Shown here: one piece after another, positions 8,354 through 17,957 of the stretch
Layout of the letters: each line of letters opens with the position of its first letter
Numbering within the stretch: the stretch's first letter is position 1
Source: Polaromonas sp. JS666
GTDB taxonomy: Bacteria; Pseudomonadota; Gammaproteobacteria; Burkholderiales; Burkholderiaceae_C
NCBI RefSeq assembly: GCF_900103405.1
Contig: NZ_FNHX01000004.1
Location: forward strand, 62,001-126,000
Length of the DNA stretch: 64,000 nt
Direction of reading: 5' to 3'
The notes under the pieces: generated by a model
Told to the model about the DNA's origin: nothing
Seen by the model: only the letters and a program-made list of their open reading frames with translations
Database searches by the model: none
Translations under genes and position numbers: made by a program

Positions 8354-9040
8354 TCAGCGGCCGCCGGTTCGCGTCATCACATGCACCAGGCCCTTGCCGG
8401 GCGCGTAGATATAGCCGTAACTCAGGCCGCCATAGCCGTAAGCCAGGGTTCCGGTGGTTTTCCAGCCGTACTGCACGGCTCCGGGTATGCCTTCATAGGT
8501 GCATGAGAGCTTTTCGATCTCGACGGACGAGGTTTCATTGCGCGTGCCGCGCGATGAAAAATAAGTCGTGTTATAGCGCCGCACCTGGCCCTGCGACCAC
8601 ATGCCCACCGGGAACTTCCCCTCGTTGGTCGCATTGCCGAAGCGCTGGTCGTAGACGCGGCCTATGGCCGTGCGGTCCGGCGTCAACGCAAAACGCTCAT
8701 GCGCCCTGGGCACCTTGCGTTCGTAAACCTCGTACACCGTGCCGCCCTGGCCTTCCCAGGACATCGGGCCCTTGAGCGCGGCTTCACCCTTGCCCAGCGA
8801 ACCGTCGGGCAGTTCATCCACAAAGGGGTAGACCCGATCCACCGGCGCAAAAACCAGTTCGCGCGTCTCGGTCATTGGGTTGCCGGTCAGCAGTTCCACA
8901 GGCAAAAAGCGCTCTTTGACGCTTTCGTCGTGCACGCATACGGGAGCGCCCGCGGCTTGAGCCATGGCGGCTGGTCCCGCCAGCAGCAGGGTTGCGAGGA
9001 CCGCAAAACTGGGGATTTTGAAGGGCATGATTTTTAGCAT
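8354..9040 (-). CDS. Secreted protein of unknown function
   Basis: The 228-residue protein has a Sec signal peptide (basic N-terminus, hydrophobic ILATLLLAGPAA-type core, cleavage near AMAQA-AG). The mature part has two cysteines, one early (PVCVHD) and one late (LSCTYE), that could form a disulfide, and a Gly/Tyr-rich C-terminal end (YGYGGLSYGYIYAPGKG). I do not recognise a family. A second ATG at 9028 would shorten it by four residues and still leave a good signal. It is divergent from mutL with 95 bp between starts. Confidence 0.65.
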   Translation of the reverse strand: MLKIMPFKIPSFAVLATLLLAGPAAMAQAAGAPVCVHDESVKERFLPVELLTGNPMTETRELVFAPVDRVYPFVDELPDGSLGKGEAALKGPMSWEGQGGTVYEVYERKVPRAHERFALTPDRTAIGRVYDQRFGNATNEGKFPVGMWSQGQVRRYNTTYFSSRGTRNETSSVEIEKLSCTYEGIPGAVQYGWKTTGTLAYGYGGLSYGYIYAPGKGLVHVMTRTGGR

Positions 9041-9135
9041 GGAGAAATCGGAAACAGAATATTACAGGCCGCGCGGCCCGCAGGGCTTGCGTCCGGCTTC
9101 CGGCTGAAAAATGGGTGACACCCTAAAATCCCTGC

Positions 9136-11055
9136 ATGAGCCTTGCCACCACCCGCCGCCCCATTCGCGAACTGCCCGATGAACTGATCAGCCAGATTGC
9201 CGCCGGCGAAGTCGTGGAGCGGCCGGCCTCGGTGGTGCGCGAGCTGGTGGACAACGCGCTGGACGCGGGCGCCACCCAGGTCACGGTGCGCCTGCTGGCC
9301 GGCGGCGTGCGGCTGATCCTGGTCGAGGACGACGGCTTGGGTATTCCGCGCGAGGAACTGCCGGTGGCCCTGAGGCGCCACGCGACCAGCAAGATCGCCT
9401 CGCTGCAGGACCTCGAAGCCGTGGGCACCATGGGCTTTCGCGGCGAGGCGCTGGCCGCCATCAATTCCATCGCCGACATGAGCCTGCTGTCCCGCACAGC
9501 CGACAGCGAGCACGCCTGGCAGCTGGACGGCCGCACCGGTGAACTCAAGCCCGCCGCGCGCAGCCGCGGCACCAGCGTGGAAGTGCGCGAGCTGTTTTAC
9601 GCCACGCCGGCACGCCGCAAATTCCTCAAAACCGACGCCACCGAACTGGCCCACTGCATAGAAGCCGTGCGCCGCCACGCGCTGGTGCGGCCCGACGTCG
9701 GCTTTGCCATCTGGCACGAAGGAAAACTCGTGGAGCAGTGGCGCGCCGCCAGCGGCGACAAGGCCCACGAGCAGCGCCTGGCCGATGTGCTGGGCAGCGA
9801 GTTCGTCGAGCAGTCGGTCACTGTGAATTACGAAAGTTCGGCCCTGCGCCATGACGGCCGGCCCGCCGTGCGTGTCTGGGGCGTGGCCGGCATTCCCGAT
9901 GCCGCCCGCTCGCGCGCCGACCAGCAGTTCGCCTATGTCAACGGCCGCTATGTGCGCGACAAGGTGCTGACGCACGCGGCGCGCAGCGCCTATGAGGATG
10001 TGCTGCACGGCCACCGCCAGCCGGTCTATGCGCTGTATGTCGAGATAGACCCGAGCCGCGTGGACGTGAACGTGCACCCGACCAAGATAGAGGTGCGCTT
10101 TCGCGACAGCCGCGAGGTGCACCAGGCGGTGCGCCATGCGACCGAAAACGCGCTGGCGATTCCGCGCTCCTCCGCCACCGCCGATGCGGCCCTCGCCGCG
10201 GCCACAGTGGTGCCCGCGGAGGTTTCCGCAGGGCAGCAGGCTTTTTCACGCCAGGGATGGGCGCAACCCGCCATGAATTTCGCCGGCAACGGCGGTAGCC
10301 GGGTTTCCGATTTTGAGGCCATGTGGCCGGTGCAGGTGCAGCCCGGTGAAGGCCGCATGCAGGCAAACGGCGGTTTGGCGCCAGCTTCTTCGTATGCCCC
10401 GGCGCCCGCACCCATCAACGGCGCGGCCCCCCCCGCGGATGCCACCCCTCTGCCTCCCGGCGACTGGCCGCTGGGCCGCGCGATTGCCCAGTTGCAGGGC
10501 ATTTACGTGCTGGCCGAAAACACCCAGGGCCTGGTCATCGTGGACATGCATGCGGCCCACGAGCGCATTGTTTACGAGCGCCTGAAAACCCAGATGGACG
10601 GCGGCGAAGGCGCCAGCCTGGCCAGCCAGCCGCTCTTGATCCCCGCCACCTTTGCCGCCAGCCCGCAGGAAGTCGCCACGGCCGAGGCCTGCGCCCAGAC
10701 CCTGGCAACGCTGGGCCTGGAGATCACGCCTTTTTCGCCCAAGACCCTGGCGGTGCGCGCCGTGCCCACCAGCCTGGCGCAGGGCGACGCGGTGGAGCTG
10801 GCGCGCAGCGTGCTGGCCGAACTGGCGCAGCACGACGCCAGTACCGTGATCCAGCGCGCGCAGAACGAGCTGCTGTCGACCATGGCCTGCCACGGCGCTG
10901 TGCGCGCCAACCGCAAGCTCACGCTGGACGAGATGAACGCCCTGCTGCGCCAGATGGAAGCCACCGAGCGCTCCGACCAATGCAACCACGGCCGGCCGAC
11001 CTGGCGCCAGGTCAGCATCAAGGAACTGGACTCGCTCTTTTTGCGCGGGCGTTAG
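9136..11055 (+). CDS. mutL: DNA mismatch repair protein MutL
   Basis: MutL couples MutS mismatch recognition to strand incision and helicase loading. The 639-residue protein has the N-terminal GHKL ATPase with IAAGEVVERPASVVRELVD, catalytic Glu and Asn region, DDGLGIP and GFRGEAL lid motifs. A variable linker (about 340-440) precedes the C-terminal dimerisation domain. That domain holds DMHAAHERIVYE, matching the endonuclease motif DQHA(X)2E(X)4E with Met for Gln, and the partner motifs ACHGAVRA and CNHGRPT. This is the nicking type found in bacteria without MutH. An adjacent miaA is usual in many proteobacteria but here lies 4 kb downstream. Confidence 0.96.
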   Translation: MSLATTRRPIRELPDELISQIAAGEVVERPASVVRELVDNALDAGATQVTVRLLAGGVRLILVEDDGLGIPREELPVALRRHATSKIASLQDLEAVGTMGFRGEALAAINSIADMSLLSRTADSEHAWQLDGRTGELKPAARSRGTSVEVRELFYATPARRKFLKTDATELAHCIEAVRRHALVRPDVGFAIWHEGKLVEQWRAASGDKAHEQRLADVLGSEFVEQSVTVNYESSALRHDGRPAVRVWGVAGIPDAARSRADQQFAYVNGRYVRDKVLTHAARSAYEDVLHGHRQPVYALYVEIDPSRVDVNVHPTKIEVRFRDSREVHQAVRHATENALAIPRSSATADAALAAATVVPAEVSAGQQAFSRQGWAQPAMNFAGNGGSRVSDFEAMWPVQVQPGEGRMQANGGLAPASSYAPAPAPINGAAPPADATPLPPGDWPLGRAIAQLQGIYVLAENTQGLVIVDMHAAHERIVYERLKTQMDGGEGASLASQPLLIPATFAASPQEVATAEACAQTLATLGLEITPFSPKTLAVRAVPTSLAQGDAVELARSVLAELAQHDASTVIQRAQNELLSTMACHGAVRANRKLTLDEMNALLRQMEATERSDQCNHGRPTWRQVSIKELDSLFLRGR

Positions 11056-11144
11056 CGCCAAGAACGTGAGGATTGCACGCGCGGGCTGTTACATCTAGGG
11101 GAAACACCAGCGTCCAGAACTTTTGGGACGCGGTGTACTCAGTC

Positions 11145-11993
11145 ATGACCATGAAACGCTGGCATCTTTTCGCAAGCTTCGGCACGGCGCTGGCCCTGCT
11201 GGCCGGCTGCGCCACCCTCGACGAAAAGCAGCGCGCCTGGATCTTCCAGCCCAGCGACCGTACCTGGAGCGGCGGTGCAGCCGCGGCGGTGGGCATGGAC
11301 GATGTCTGGATAGACTACACCGCCGCCGGCGACCACCCGGTCCGCCTGCACGGCCTCTGGCTGGACAGCGACAGGCCCGAGTCTGCAAAGGCGCCGGTGC
11401 TGCTCTACCTGCACGGCGCGCGCTACAACGTCACCGGCTCCGCGCCGCGCATGCGCCGCATGCAGGAGCTCGGCTTTTCGGTGCTGGCCATCGACTACCG
11501 CGGCTTCGGCAAAAGCACGCAGGAGCTCCCTTCCGAAAAATCCGCCTATGAAGACGCTCGTGCCGCCTGGGACTGGCTGGCGAAAAAATACCCGGACCGG
11601 CCGCGCTACATCTTCGGCCACTCGCTGGGCGGGCCCATCGCCATCAACCTGGCGACCGAAGTCAGCGACGAGCGCGGCACCATCGTCGAGAGCACTTTCA
11701 CCTCGATTGCCGACGTGGTGAGCAGCTCCCAGTGGGGCTGGATGCCGGTGTCGCTGCTGATCACCCAGCGCTTTGAGGCCGTGCGCAAGGTGGACAAGAT
11801 AGGCTCGCCGCTGCTGGTGGTGCATGGCGACGAGGACCGGTTGATACTGCCCGACCTGGGGCGCAAGCTCTATGACGCCGCTGCGCAACCCAAGCAGTTC
11901 GTGCTTGTGCCGGGCGGTTCACACCACAATGCCAACCTGGTCGGGCTGCCGCAGTACCGGCAAGCGCTGACGCAGTTGTTCGACCTGAAATAA
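11145..11993 (+). CDS. Alpha/beta hydrolase lipoprotein
   Basis: The 282-residue protein starts with a lipoprotein signal (lipobox LAGC, Cys about residue 21) and continues as an alpha/beta hydrolase: oxyanion-loop region YLHGARYNVTGS, nucleophile elbow GHSLGG, acid in HGDEDRLILP and His in GGSHHN. It is probably an envelope-anchored serine esterase or peptidase of the BAAT/DUF-type group; the substrate is unknown. The ATG at 11145 was chosen because it starts the signal peptide; a second ATG is two codons later. It follows mutL by 89 bp on the same strand. Confidence 0.83.
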   Translation: MTMKRWHLFASFGTALALLAGCATLDEKQRAWIFQPSDRTWSGGAAAAVGMDDVWIDYTAAGDHPVRLHGLWLDSDRPESAKAPVLLYLHGARYNVTGSAPRMRRMQELGFSVLAIDYRGFGKSTQELPSEKSAYEDARAAWDWLAKKYPDRPRYIFGHSLGGPIAINLATEVSDERGTIVESTFTSIADVVSSSQWGWMPVSLLITQRFEAVRKVDKIGSPLLVVHGDEDRLILPDLGRKLYDAAAQPKQFVLVPGGSHHNANLVGLPQYRQALTQLFDLK

Positions 11994-12174
11994 GCCCGCG
12001 GGAAGAACTCGGCGGTCTGCGACACGTGGCCGCCACCAAAATTTTCGTCAAAAAGTGGTACTAACACTGTAGATCAGGCAATATTTTCCAAAAAATAGGT
12101 ATTTTTAACTTACACACAACATGTAGCTGCATGTAACATCCCTTTTCGAAAACTCCAAAAATCGAGAGGGATCT

Positions 12175-13506
12175 ATGCGCCAAATCCTGGTAATCCGCAG
12201 GTTGCCTGCCTTCAACTTGCTGGCTCTTGTCCCGCCGCTATTGGCATCAGCCCCCCTGCACGCCCAAACAGCCGCAACCACGGCGATGCCCGCGCTCGCA
12301 AAATTTAACGGGGCGGACACGGCATGGATGCTGATCTCGACCGTGCTGGTGCTGCTGATGACCATTCCGGGCATCATGCTGTTCTACAGCGGAATGATGC
12401 GGGCCAAAAATGCCCTGTCCATCGTGGCGCACACCTTTGCGGCCACAACGGTCGTCACGCTGGTATGGGCGGGCATTGCCTACTCACTTGCATTCACGCC
12501 CGGCAATCCCTGGATTGGGGACATGAGCCGCGCGCTTAGCGATGGGCTGCTGGGCGCCAAGGTCGGTGCACACCTTTCGGCCCCCACCGTCCCGGAATCC
12601 GCTTTTTTCATGTTCCAGCTGGCATTCGCCATCATCACCTTCGCGCTGATCATCGGGGCCACCGTCGAGCGCATGCGCCTGAGCGCCACCATTTTCTTCG
12701 CGGCTTTCTGGACCATCCTGGTCTACGCTCCCGTGGCGCACTGGATCTGGCAGCCCACCGGCTGGCTCGCCAGCATGGGCCATATGGACTTTGCGGGCGG
12801 TACGGTGGTGCACATCGCCGCGGGGGCCAGCGGCCTGGTCGCGGCCAAGGTGGTGGGGCCGCGCAAGGGCTTCGGGACCGAGCCCATGGTGCCTCACAAC
12901 CTGCTGGTGACGATCATCGGCGCAGGGCTGTTGTGGGCCGGCTGGTTTGGCTTTAACGCAGGCTCGGCTTTCGAGGCCAGTTCACGCGCCGTAGGTGCCT
13001 TGCTGGCCACCCAGGTGGCTGCCTGCGTCGGCGGGTTCATGTGGGGCATCTGCGAATATGTCCAGCGCGGTAAATTCAGCGTGCTGGGCATGGCAACAGG
13101 CGCCATTGCCGGCCTGGTCGGCATCACGCCGGCATCCGGTTTTGTCGGCGTCCTCGGCGCATCGGTGCTGGGCGCGGTGGCGGGTGTCGGCTGTTTCCTC
13201 GCGGTGACCCGTTTCAAACGCGCGACAGGGATCGATGACTCACTCGATGTGTTTGCGCTGCATGGCGTGGGCGGTTTCATAGGCACGGTTCTGACGCCGG
13301 TCTTTGCGCTCAAGGAAATTGCGCCCGTCACCGCAACCGTGCTGACCAATCTCATGGGAGCCTGCGCCGTTGCGGCCTACGCGGCCATCATGACCTGGCT
13401 GATCCTGCTGGTGGTCAAGCCCCTGGCCGGCCTTCGCGTGACCGCGGAAGAGGAACAACTGGGGCTGGACCTCGCCCAGCACGGTGAAATGATTTCAGGC
13501 GCCTGA
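12175..13506 (+). CDS. amtB: Ammonium transporter AmtB
   Basis: The 443-residue Amt/MEP/Rh channel imports ammonium through a trimeric inner membrane pore. It has an N-terminal cleavable signal (to about ALPLHAQ), then about 11 helices. Signature pieces are MLFYSGMMRAKN, DFAGGTVVHIAAGASGLVAA with the first pore His, and VFALHGVGGFIGT with the second. Start ATG follows GAGAGGGATCT. Unlike most amtB genes there is no glnK beside it; a 117-residue unknown follows 24 bp later. The AT-rich 181-bp leader may carry nitrogen control, but I see no clear sigma-54 promoter. Confidence 0.94.
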   Translation: MRQILVIRRLPAFNLLALVPPLLASAPLHAQTAATTAMPALAKFNGADTAWMLISTVLVLLMTIPGIMLFYSGMMRAKNALSIVAHTFAATTVVTLVWAGIAYSLAFTPGNPWIGDMSRALSDGLLGAKVGAHLSAPTVPESAFFMFQLAFAIITFALIIGATVERMRLSATIFFAAFWTILVYAPVAHWIWQPTGWLASMGHMDFAGGTVVHIAAGASGLVAAKVVGPRKGFGTEPMVPHNLLVTIIGAGLLWAGWFGFNAGSAFEASSRAVGALLATQVAACVGGFMWGICEYVQRGKFSVLGMATGAIAGLVGITPASGFVGVLGASVLGAVAGVGCFLAVTRFKRATGIDDSLDVFALHGVGGFIGTVLTPVFALKEIAPVTATVLTNLMGACAVAAYAAIMTWLILLVVKPLAGLRVTAEEEQLGLDLAQHGEMISGA

Positions 13507-13530
13507 GCTCCTGAATCAACACAGTACAGC

Positions 13531-13884
13531 ATGCAGCTCACCATGAATCCGCCGGATTCCGACCTCATGACCTACGCAGTGCGCATGGTTATTCCCATGA
13601 AGCGGGAGTTCGGACGCTCACTGAACGTCCACCAATTCCTGCACGACCTGCCCTACGCCACCGAAGTCATTCAAGAGGCACTGAAAAGCAAGGACGAGCG
13701 CCTGCGCGGCTATGCCGCTTATGCGCAGACCAAGATTTTCGGCCCTCGCGGCAGTGAACCTTTGCCGCCAAGCGCTTCCGGCGCGGCCGAAGCCTTGCCG
13801 GCCGCATCCGCAGCAAGCGAAACGGAAATCAGCGAAGACCTCCGGGCCAAGGCCATCGCCCGGTACAAGTCGGGCCTGCGCTGA
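13531..13884 (+). CDS. Small cytoplasmic protein of unknown function
   Basis: The product is 117 residues (113 if the ATG at 13543 is used), without a signal peptide. The N-terminal 60 residues look helical and folded (HQFLHDLPYATEVIQEALKS and LRGYAAYAQTKIFG); the middle is a low-complexity Ala/Ser/Pro linker; the end is a short helix (AKAIARYKSGLR). The gene starts 24 bp after amtB on the same strand and may be its co-transcribed partner. I do not recognise a family. Confidence 0.6.
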   Translation: MQLTMNPPDSDLMTYAVRMVIPMKREFGRSLNVHQFLHDLPYATEVIQEALKSKDERLRGYAAYAQTKIFGPRGSEPLPPSASGAAEALPAASAASETEISEDLRAKAIARYKSGLR

Positions 13885-13938
13885 AACGCGGTGGCGGCTG
13901 CGCTGCCACACGGGCGTTTGTCTGATACGCTCAGTTGA

Positions 13939-15183
13939 ATGGATGTTTCCGTTTCGAAGACCCCGGCGCCTGCCATGCCGGCCGGCCTGGTCGTATTGAT
14001 CCTCTCAATGCTGCTGGGCATACAGCCCGTCACCACCGACCTCTACCTGCCGGCCCTGCCCGCGCTCACCGAAGGCTTCGCCGCGCCCATGTCGCAGGCC
14101 CAGCTCACGCTGAGCGCGCTGCTGCTGGCCTTCGGTTCCTCGCAGCTGATCTGGGGGCCGCTGTCCGACCGCTTCGGCCGCCGGCCCATCTTGCTGTGGG
14201 GCCTGTCGGCCTACACCCTGGCCTCGGTCGGCAGCACCTTCGCGCCCTCGATGCTTTTGCTGATTGCCTGGCGCGTCGTCCAGGGCGCGGCCATGGGCGC
14301 GGTGGTGATGTGCGCGCGTGCCATCGTGCGCGACCTGTACCAGCCGCTGGAAGGTGCGCGTGTCATGTCCAAGGGCCTGAGTGGCCTGGGCGTGCTGGCC
14401 TGCGTCAGCGCGCCGCTGGGCGGCCTGCTGTCCGAGCTTTATGGCTGGCGCGTCGCGCTGGCGGCGCTGGCCGTGTTCGGCGCGGCCACGCTGGCCCTGG
14501 TCGGCCTGCGTTTTGAGGAATCGCTGGCGCAGAAAAACCCGCTGGCGCTGCGCCCCGGAACCCTGCTGCGCACCTGGCTCACCATCCTGCGCCATCCCAC
14601 CTTCCTGGCTTTTTCGGCCCTCACGGCGGCCTCCTACGGCGGGCTGTTTACCTTCCTGGCCACGTCCTCCTTCGTCTTCATCCGGGTGCTGGGCCTGAGC
14701 AAGACAGGCTACGGCCTGGTGATGTTCTCCATGTGTTTTTGCTACCTTGCCGGCACCTTCATCTGCCGGCGCCTGCTGCCGCGCTTCGGCGTGCGCCGCT
14801 CCGTCGCGATTGCCGCCTGCCTGAGCCTGACGGGCGGCACCACCATGGGCGTGCTGGCCTGGGCCGGCGTGCAAAACGTCTGGGCCATCATGCTGCCCTA
14901 CTACCTCTTCATGCTGGGCCACGGCGTGCACCAGCCCTGCGGCCAGAGCGGCGCGGTCGGCCCCTTCCCGCAGGCGGCCGGCGCGGCTTCGGCGCTCAAC
15001 GGCTTTTTGATGATGCTGGTGGCCTTCGGCATGGGCGGCTGGCTGGGCACCCACATGGACGGCACGGTGCGGCCCTTGACGCATGGCGTCTGGTTCTGGA
15101 GCGTCTTGATCGCCACGACGGCCTGGACGGTGGTGCGCAAATACGGCGAGCCGGCGCATGAGGCCGCCGCGAGAAAGACGTGA
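13939..15183 (+). CDS. MFS drug exporter, Bcr/CflA family
   Basis: The 414-residue 12-helix transporter has the DHA1 Bcr/CflA signatures: [15 protein letters not shown] after helix 1, [16 protein letters not shown] (motif A) and RAIVRDLY in the loop after helix 4. It probably exports drugs or small metabolites in exchange for protons; bicyclomycin, sulfonamides and cysteine-pathway dipeptides are known for relatives. Its stop overlaps the GTG start of miaA, so the two are coupled. GC-rich sequence and codon use match the neighbours. Confidence 0.88.
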   Translation: MDVSVSKTPAPAMPAGLVVLILSMLLGIQPVTTDLYLPALPALTEGFAAPMSQAQLTLSALLLAFGSSQLIWGPLSDRFGRRPILLWGLSAYTLASVGSTFAPSMLLLIAWRVVQGAAMGAVVMCARAIVRDLYQPLEGARVMSKGLSGLGVLACVSAPLGGLLSELYGWRVALAALAVFGAATLALVGLRFEESLAQKNPLALRPGTLLRTWLTILRHPTFLAFSALTAASYGGLFTFLATSSFVFIRVLGLSKTGYGLVMFSMCFCYLAGTFICRRLLPRFGVRRSVAIAACLSLTGGTTMGVLAWAGVQNVWAIMLPYYLFMLGHGVHQPCGQSGAVGPFPQAAGAASALNGFLMMLVAFGMGGWLGTHMDGTVRPLTHGVWFWSVLIATTAWTVVRKYGEPAHEAAARKT

Positions 15184-16157
15184 GCCTTCCCTGCATCTGC
15201 ATTGCCGGCCCCACCGCGTCGGGCAAGACGGCCGCCGCGATGGCGATCGCGCAGCGCCACGAGGCCGAGATCGTCAGCGTCGACTCGGCCCTGGTCTACC
15301 GCGGCATGGACATAGGCACGGCCAAACCCACGCGTGATGAACTCGCGGCCGTGCCGCACCACCTGATCGACATCCGCGACCCGCTGCAGGCCTACAGCGC
15401 CGCCGAATTCGTGGCCGACGCCGGCCGCCTGATCGCGGACATCCGGGCGCGCGGCAAGCTGCCGCTGCTGGTGGGCGGCACCATGCTGTATTTCAAGGCC
15501 TTGTTCGACGGCCTGGACGACATGCCCAAGGCCGATGCCGCCGTGCGCGCCGCGCTGGCCGACGAGGCCGCCGCGCACGGCTGGCCCGCGCTGCACGCCG
15601 AACTCGCGCGCGTGGACCCGGCTACGGCCGAACGGCTGGCGCCCAACGACTCGCAGCGCATCTCGCGCGCGCTGGAGGTGTTCCGCGTCTCGGGCCGGCC
15701 GCTTTCTTTTTTCCATGCGCAAGGCGCGGCCAGAAAATCCGCCGCCGTTAGCGGTGCCGCCGAAGCCTTCACCCTGATCTCGCTGGAACCGCAAGACCGT
15801 GCCTGGCTGCATGAACGCATCGCCCAGCGGTTTGACGCCATGCTGGCGGCCGGTTTCATCGAGGAAGTCAAAACCCTGCGCGCGCGCGGCGACCTGAACC
15901 GCGACCTGCCGTCCATGCGCTGCGTCGGCTACCGCCAGGCCTGGGAAGCATTGGACGGCGACTACCCGATGGCGGAGCTTCGCGACAGGGGTGTTTTCGC
16001 CACACGCCAGCTGGCCAAGCGCCAGATCACCTGGCTGCGCTCCATGCCGCAGCGCCTGGTGGTGGCCTGCGATGGCGGGCAACCGGTCGCACAGGTGCTG
16101 CAAGCCATCGCGCAAAGCCTGGATGCGGCCGCCACACGCCCGACACGCCCGGCTTGA
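15180..16157 (+). CDS. miaA: tRNA dimethylallyltransferase MiaA
   Basis: MiaA transfers a dimethylallyl group to A37 of UNN-reading tRNAs. The 325-residue protein opens with the P-loop GPTASGKT, then [28 protein letters not shown] and [13 protein letters not shown]. The C-terminal half has [14 protein letters not shown] and [12 protein letters not shown]. It begins with GTG within the preceding gene's TGA (GTGA at 15180-15183). In many proteobacteria miaA follows mutL directly; here five genes separate them. hfq is not seen downstream. Confidence 0.95.
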   Translation: MSLPCICIAGPTASGKTAAAMAIAQRHEAEIVSVDSALVYRGMDIGTAKPTRDELAAVPHHLIDIRDPLQAYSAAEFVADAGRLIADIRARGKLPLLVGGTMLYFKALFDGLDDMPKADAAVRAALADEAAAHGWPALHAELARVDPATAERLAPNDSQRISRALEVFRVSGRPLSFFHAQGAARKSAAVSGAAEAFTLISLEPQDRAWLHERIAQRFDAMLAAGFIEEVKTLRARGDLNRDLPSMRCVGYRQAWEALDGDYPMAELRDRGVFATRQLAKRQITWLRSMPQRLVVACDGGQPVAQVLQAIAQSLDAAATRPTRPA

Positions 16158-16261
16158 TCGCCGCATCCATAGCTGCAAGAATGGGGCGCGCCTGCCCCCC
16201 GGGGTAACAAGCGCACCCGTCTCGCCTGCCTGAAGTGTCACAACAACAAGGAGAGCGCATC

Positions 16262-17719
16262 ATGGAGCTGTCACCCTTTGCCAACGCCCTGCAAGCCAGC
16301 CTGGGCGCACACATTCCCCAAATCCTGGGCGCCGTCGCCGTGCTGGCGCTGGGCTGGCTGCTGGCCGTGGCCGCGCGCGCGGCCGTGCGGCGCCTGCTGA
16401 GGCTGCTCAAGGTCAACGTCCGCATCGAGGAAAGCTCGGGCGTGCAGATGGACGCCGAGTCGCCGGTGGCGGCGGGCGTGTTCTGGCTGGTGCTGCTGGC
16501 CACCTTGATCGCGGTCCTCAATGTGCTGGACTTGTCGCTGCTGACCAACCCCTTCGCCAGCATGATGAGCGACATCATCGGCTACCTGCCCAAGCTGCTT
16601 GCCGGCGTGGTGCTGTCGCTGCTGGCCTGGCTGCTGGCCACCGTGCTGCGCGCGCTGGCCACCCGCGCGCTGGCGCTGACCACGCTGGACGAAAAGCTCT
16701 CCAGCGAGGCCGGCATGGCGCCCATGAGCCACAACGTCGGCAATGTGCTGTTCTGGCTGGTCATCCTGATGCTGCTGCCGGCCATCCTCAAGGCCTTTGA
16801 ACTCAACGCCCTGCTGGAGCCCGTGACGCTGATGCTCAACCAGGTGCTCGGCATGGTGCCCAGCGCCTTCGCGGCATTGCTGATCGCGGGGGTCGGCTAT
16901 GTGGTGGGCCGGGTGCTGAGCGGCCTGGTCAGCAACCTGCTGGCCGCCGCCGGCGCCGACCGCATCAACCAGCACATAGGCCTGGACGGCTCCATACGCC
17001 TGTCGGCGCTGGCCGGCACGCTGGTTTTCATCTTCGTCTTCGTGCCCTCGCTGATCGCGGCGCTGGACGCGCTCAGGATAGAAGCCATTTCGCGGCCGGC
17101 CTCGCAGATGCTCAGCCTGATGTTCGCGGCCGTGCCGCGCATCGTGGCCGCCTCGGTGATTTTGCTGCTGACCTGGTATGTGGCGCGTTTTGCCTCGCGC
17201 CTGCTCGCCAGCCTGCTGGAAAGCGCCGGTGCCGACAACCTGCCGCAAAAAATGGGCGTGCAGCGCCTGCTGTCCGGCGCGGGCCGGCCCTCGCGCCTGG
17301 CCTCCACCCTGCTGATGTTTTTTGCCATGCTGTTTGCCGCCACCGAAGCGGCCGGCCAGCTCGGCTTCGAGCAGGTGGGCGTCATGGTGGCCTCCTTCAT
17401 CCGCTTCGGCGCCGACATCGTGCTGGGCGGCGCCATCCTGGCCGTGGGCTTCTGGATTTCCAACCTCGCCTTCGACGCCATCCAGAAGGCCAGCGGCAAG
17501 CACACGGCCGGGCTGGCCGGCGTGGCGCGCGTAGCCATCCTGGGGCTGGTGATCGCCATGGGCCTGCGCGCCATGGGCATCGCCAACGAAATCGTGCACC
17601 TGGCCTTCGGCCTCACGCTGGGCTCGGTAGCCGTCGCAGTGGCGCTGTCCTTCGGGCTGGGCGGGCGCGAAGCCGCCGGCAAGCTGATGGAGCGTTGGCT
17701 CGAGCGCTGGAAAGAGTAG
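16262..17719 (+). CDS. Mechanosensitive-channel-like membrane protein with repeated helices
   Basis: The 485-residue integral membrane protein has ten or so helices arranged as repeats: a hydrophobic pair followed by a conserved loop (LALTTLDEKLS, GADRINQHIGLDG, GADNLPQKMGVQ). This matches the CmpX/TM_helix repeat group of conserved channel-like proteins. It probably helps osmotic or envelope homeostasis; activity is not established by sequence. The ATG at 16262 follows AAGGAGAGCATC. It stands alone after miaA with a 104-bp gap and is followed by an inverted repeat pair. Confidence 0.83.
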   Translation: MELSPFANALQASLGAHIPQILGAVAVLALGWLLAVAARAAVRRLLRLLKVNVRIEESSGVQMDAESPVAAGVFWLVLLATLIAVLNVLDLSLLTNPFASMMSDIIGYLPKLLAGVVLSLLAWLLATVLRALATRALALTTLDEKLSSEAGMAPMSHNVGNVLFWLVILMLLPAILKAFELNALLEPVTLMLNQVLGMVPSAFAALLIAGVGYVVGRVLSGLVSNLLAAAGADRINQHIGLDGSIRLSALAGTLVFIFVFVPSLIAALDALRIEAISRPASQMLSLMFAAVPRIVAASVILLLTWYVARFASRLLASLLESAGADNLPQKMGVQRLLSGAGRPSRLASTLLMFFAMLFAATEAAGQLGFEQVGVMVASFIRFGADIVLGGAILAVGFWISNLAFDAIQKASGKHTAGLAGVARVAILGLVIAMGLRAMGIANEIVHLAFGLTLGSVAVAVALSFGLGGREAAGKLMERWLERWKE

Positions 17720-17733
17720 GCCCCCACGGTCGC

Positions 17734-17930
17734 GCACTTCGTGTAGCTCCCTGCCCCCCGAGGGGGCCGCTGCGCCTGCGGCCCGGCAAAGCCGGTTCCG
17801 CGGCCCCGGCTGGGTTTAAGAGTTCATTAACGTAACCAGTGCTGGGTATTTACCAGTGGGGGCCGCGGGTCCGGCTTCGCCGGCCCCAGGCGCCGCCCCC
17901 TTGAGGGGGGGACAGGCTACACGCAGTGAG
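17734..17930. repeat. Pair of inverted intergenic repeat copies
   Basis: Two related copies of about 73 bp face each other. The left copy (17734-17806) runs cgtGTAGCtcc, CCCCCC-GAGGGGGCC, CGCCTG, GGCCCGGCAAAGCCGG, CCGCGGCCCC. The right copy (17858-17930) carries the same blocks in reverse complement, with small changes. Each contains internal hairpins (CCCCCC/GGGGGG and CCGGC/GCCGG). The roughly 50 bp between them is not repeated and is less GC-rich. It looks like a dispersed extragenic repeat of Comamonadaceae and probably serves as a terminator after the channel gene. Confidence 0.75.
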
Positions 17931-17957
17931 CCTGGGCGGGGGGGGTACGATAACCCC

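Noticed and set aside
12060..12174. Sigma-54 promoter before amtB
   Set aside because: The AT-rich leader has no TGGCAC-N5-TTGC-like pair; nothing beyond a general AT bias could be supported.
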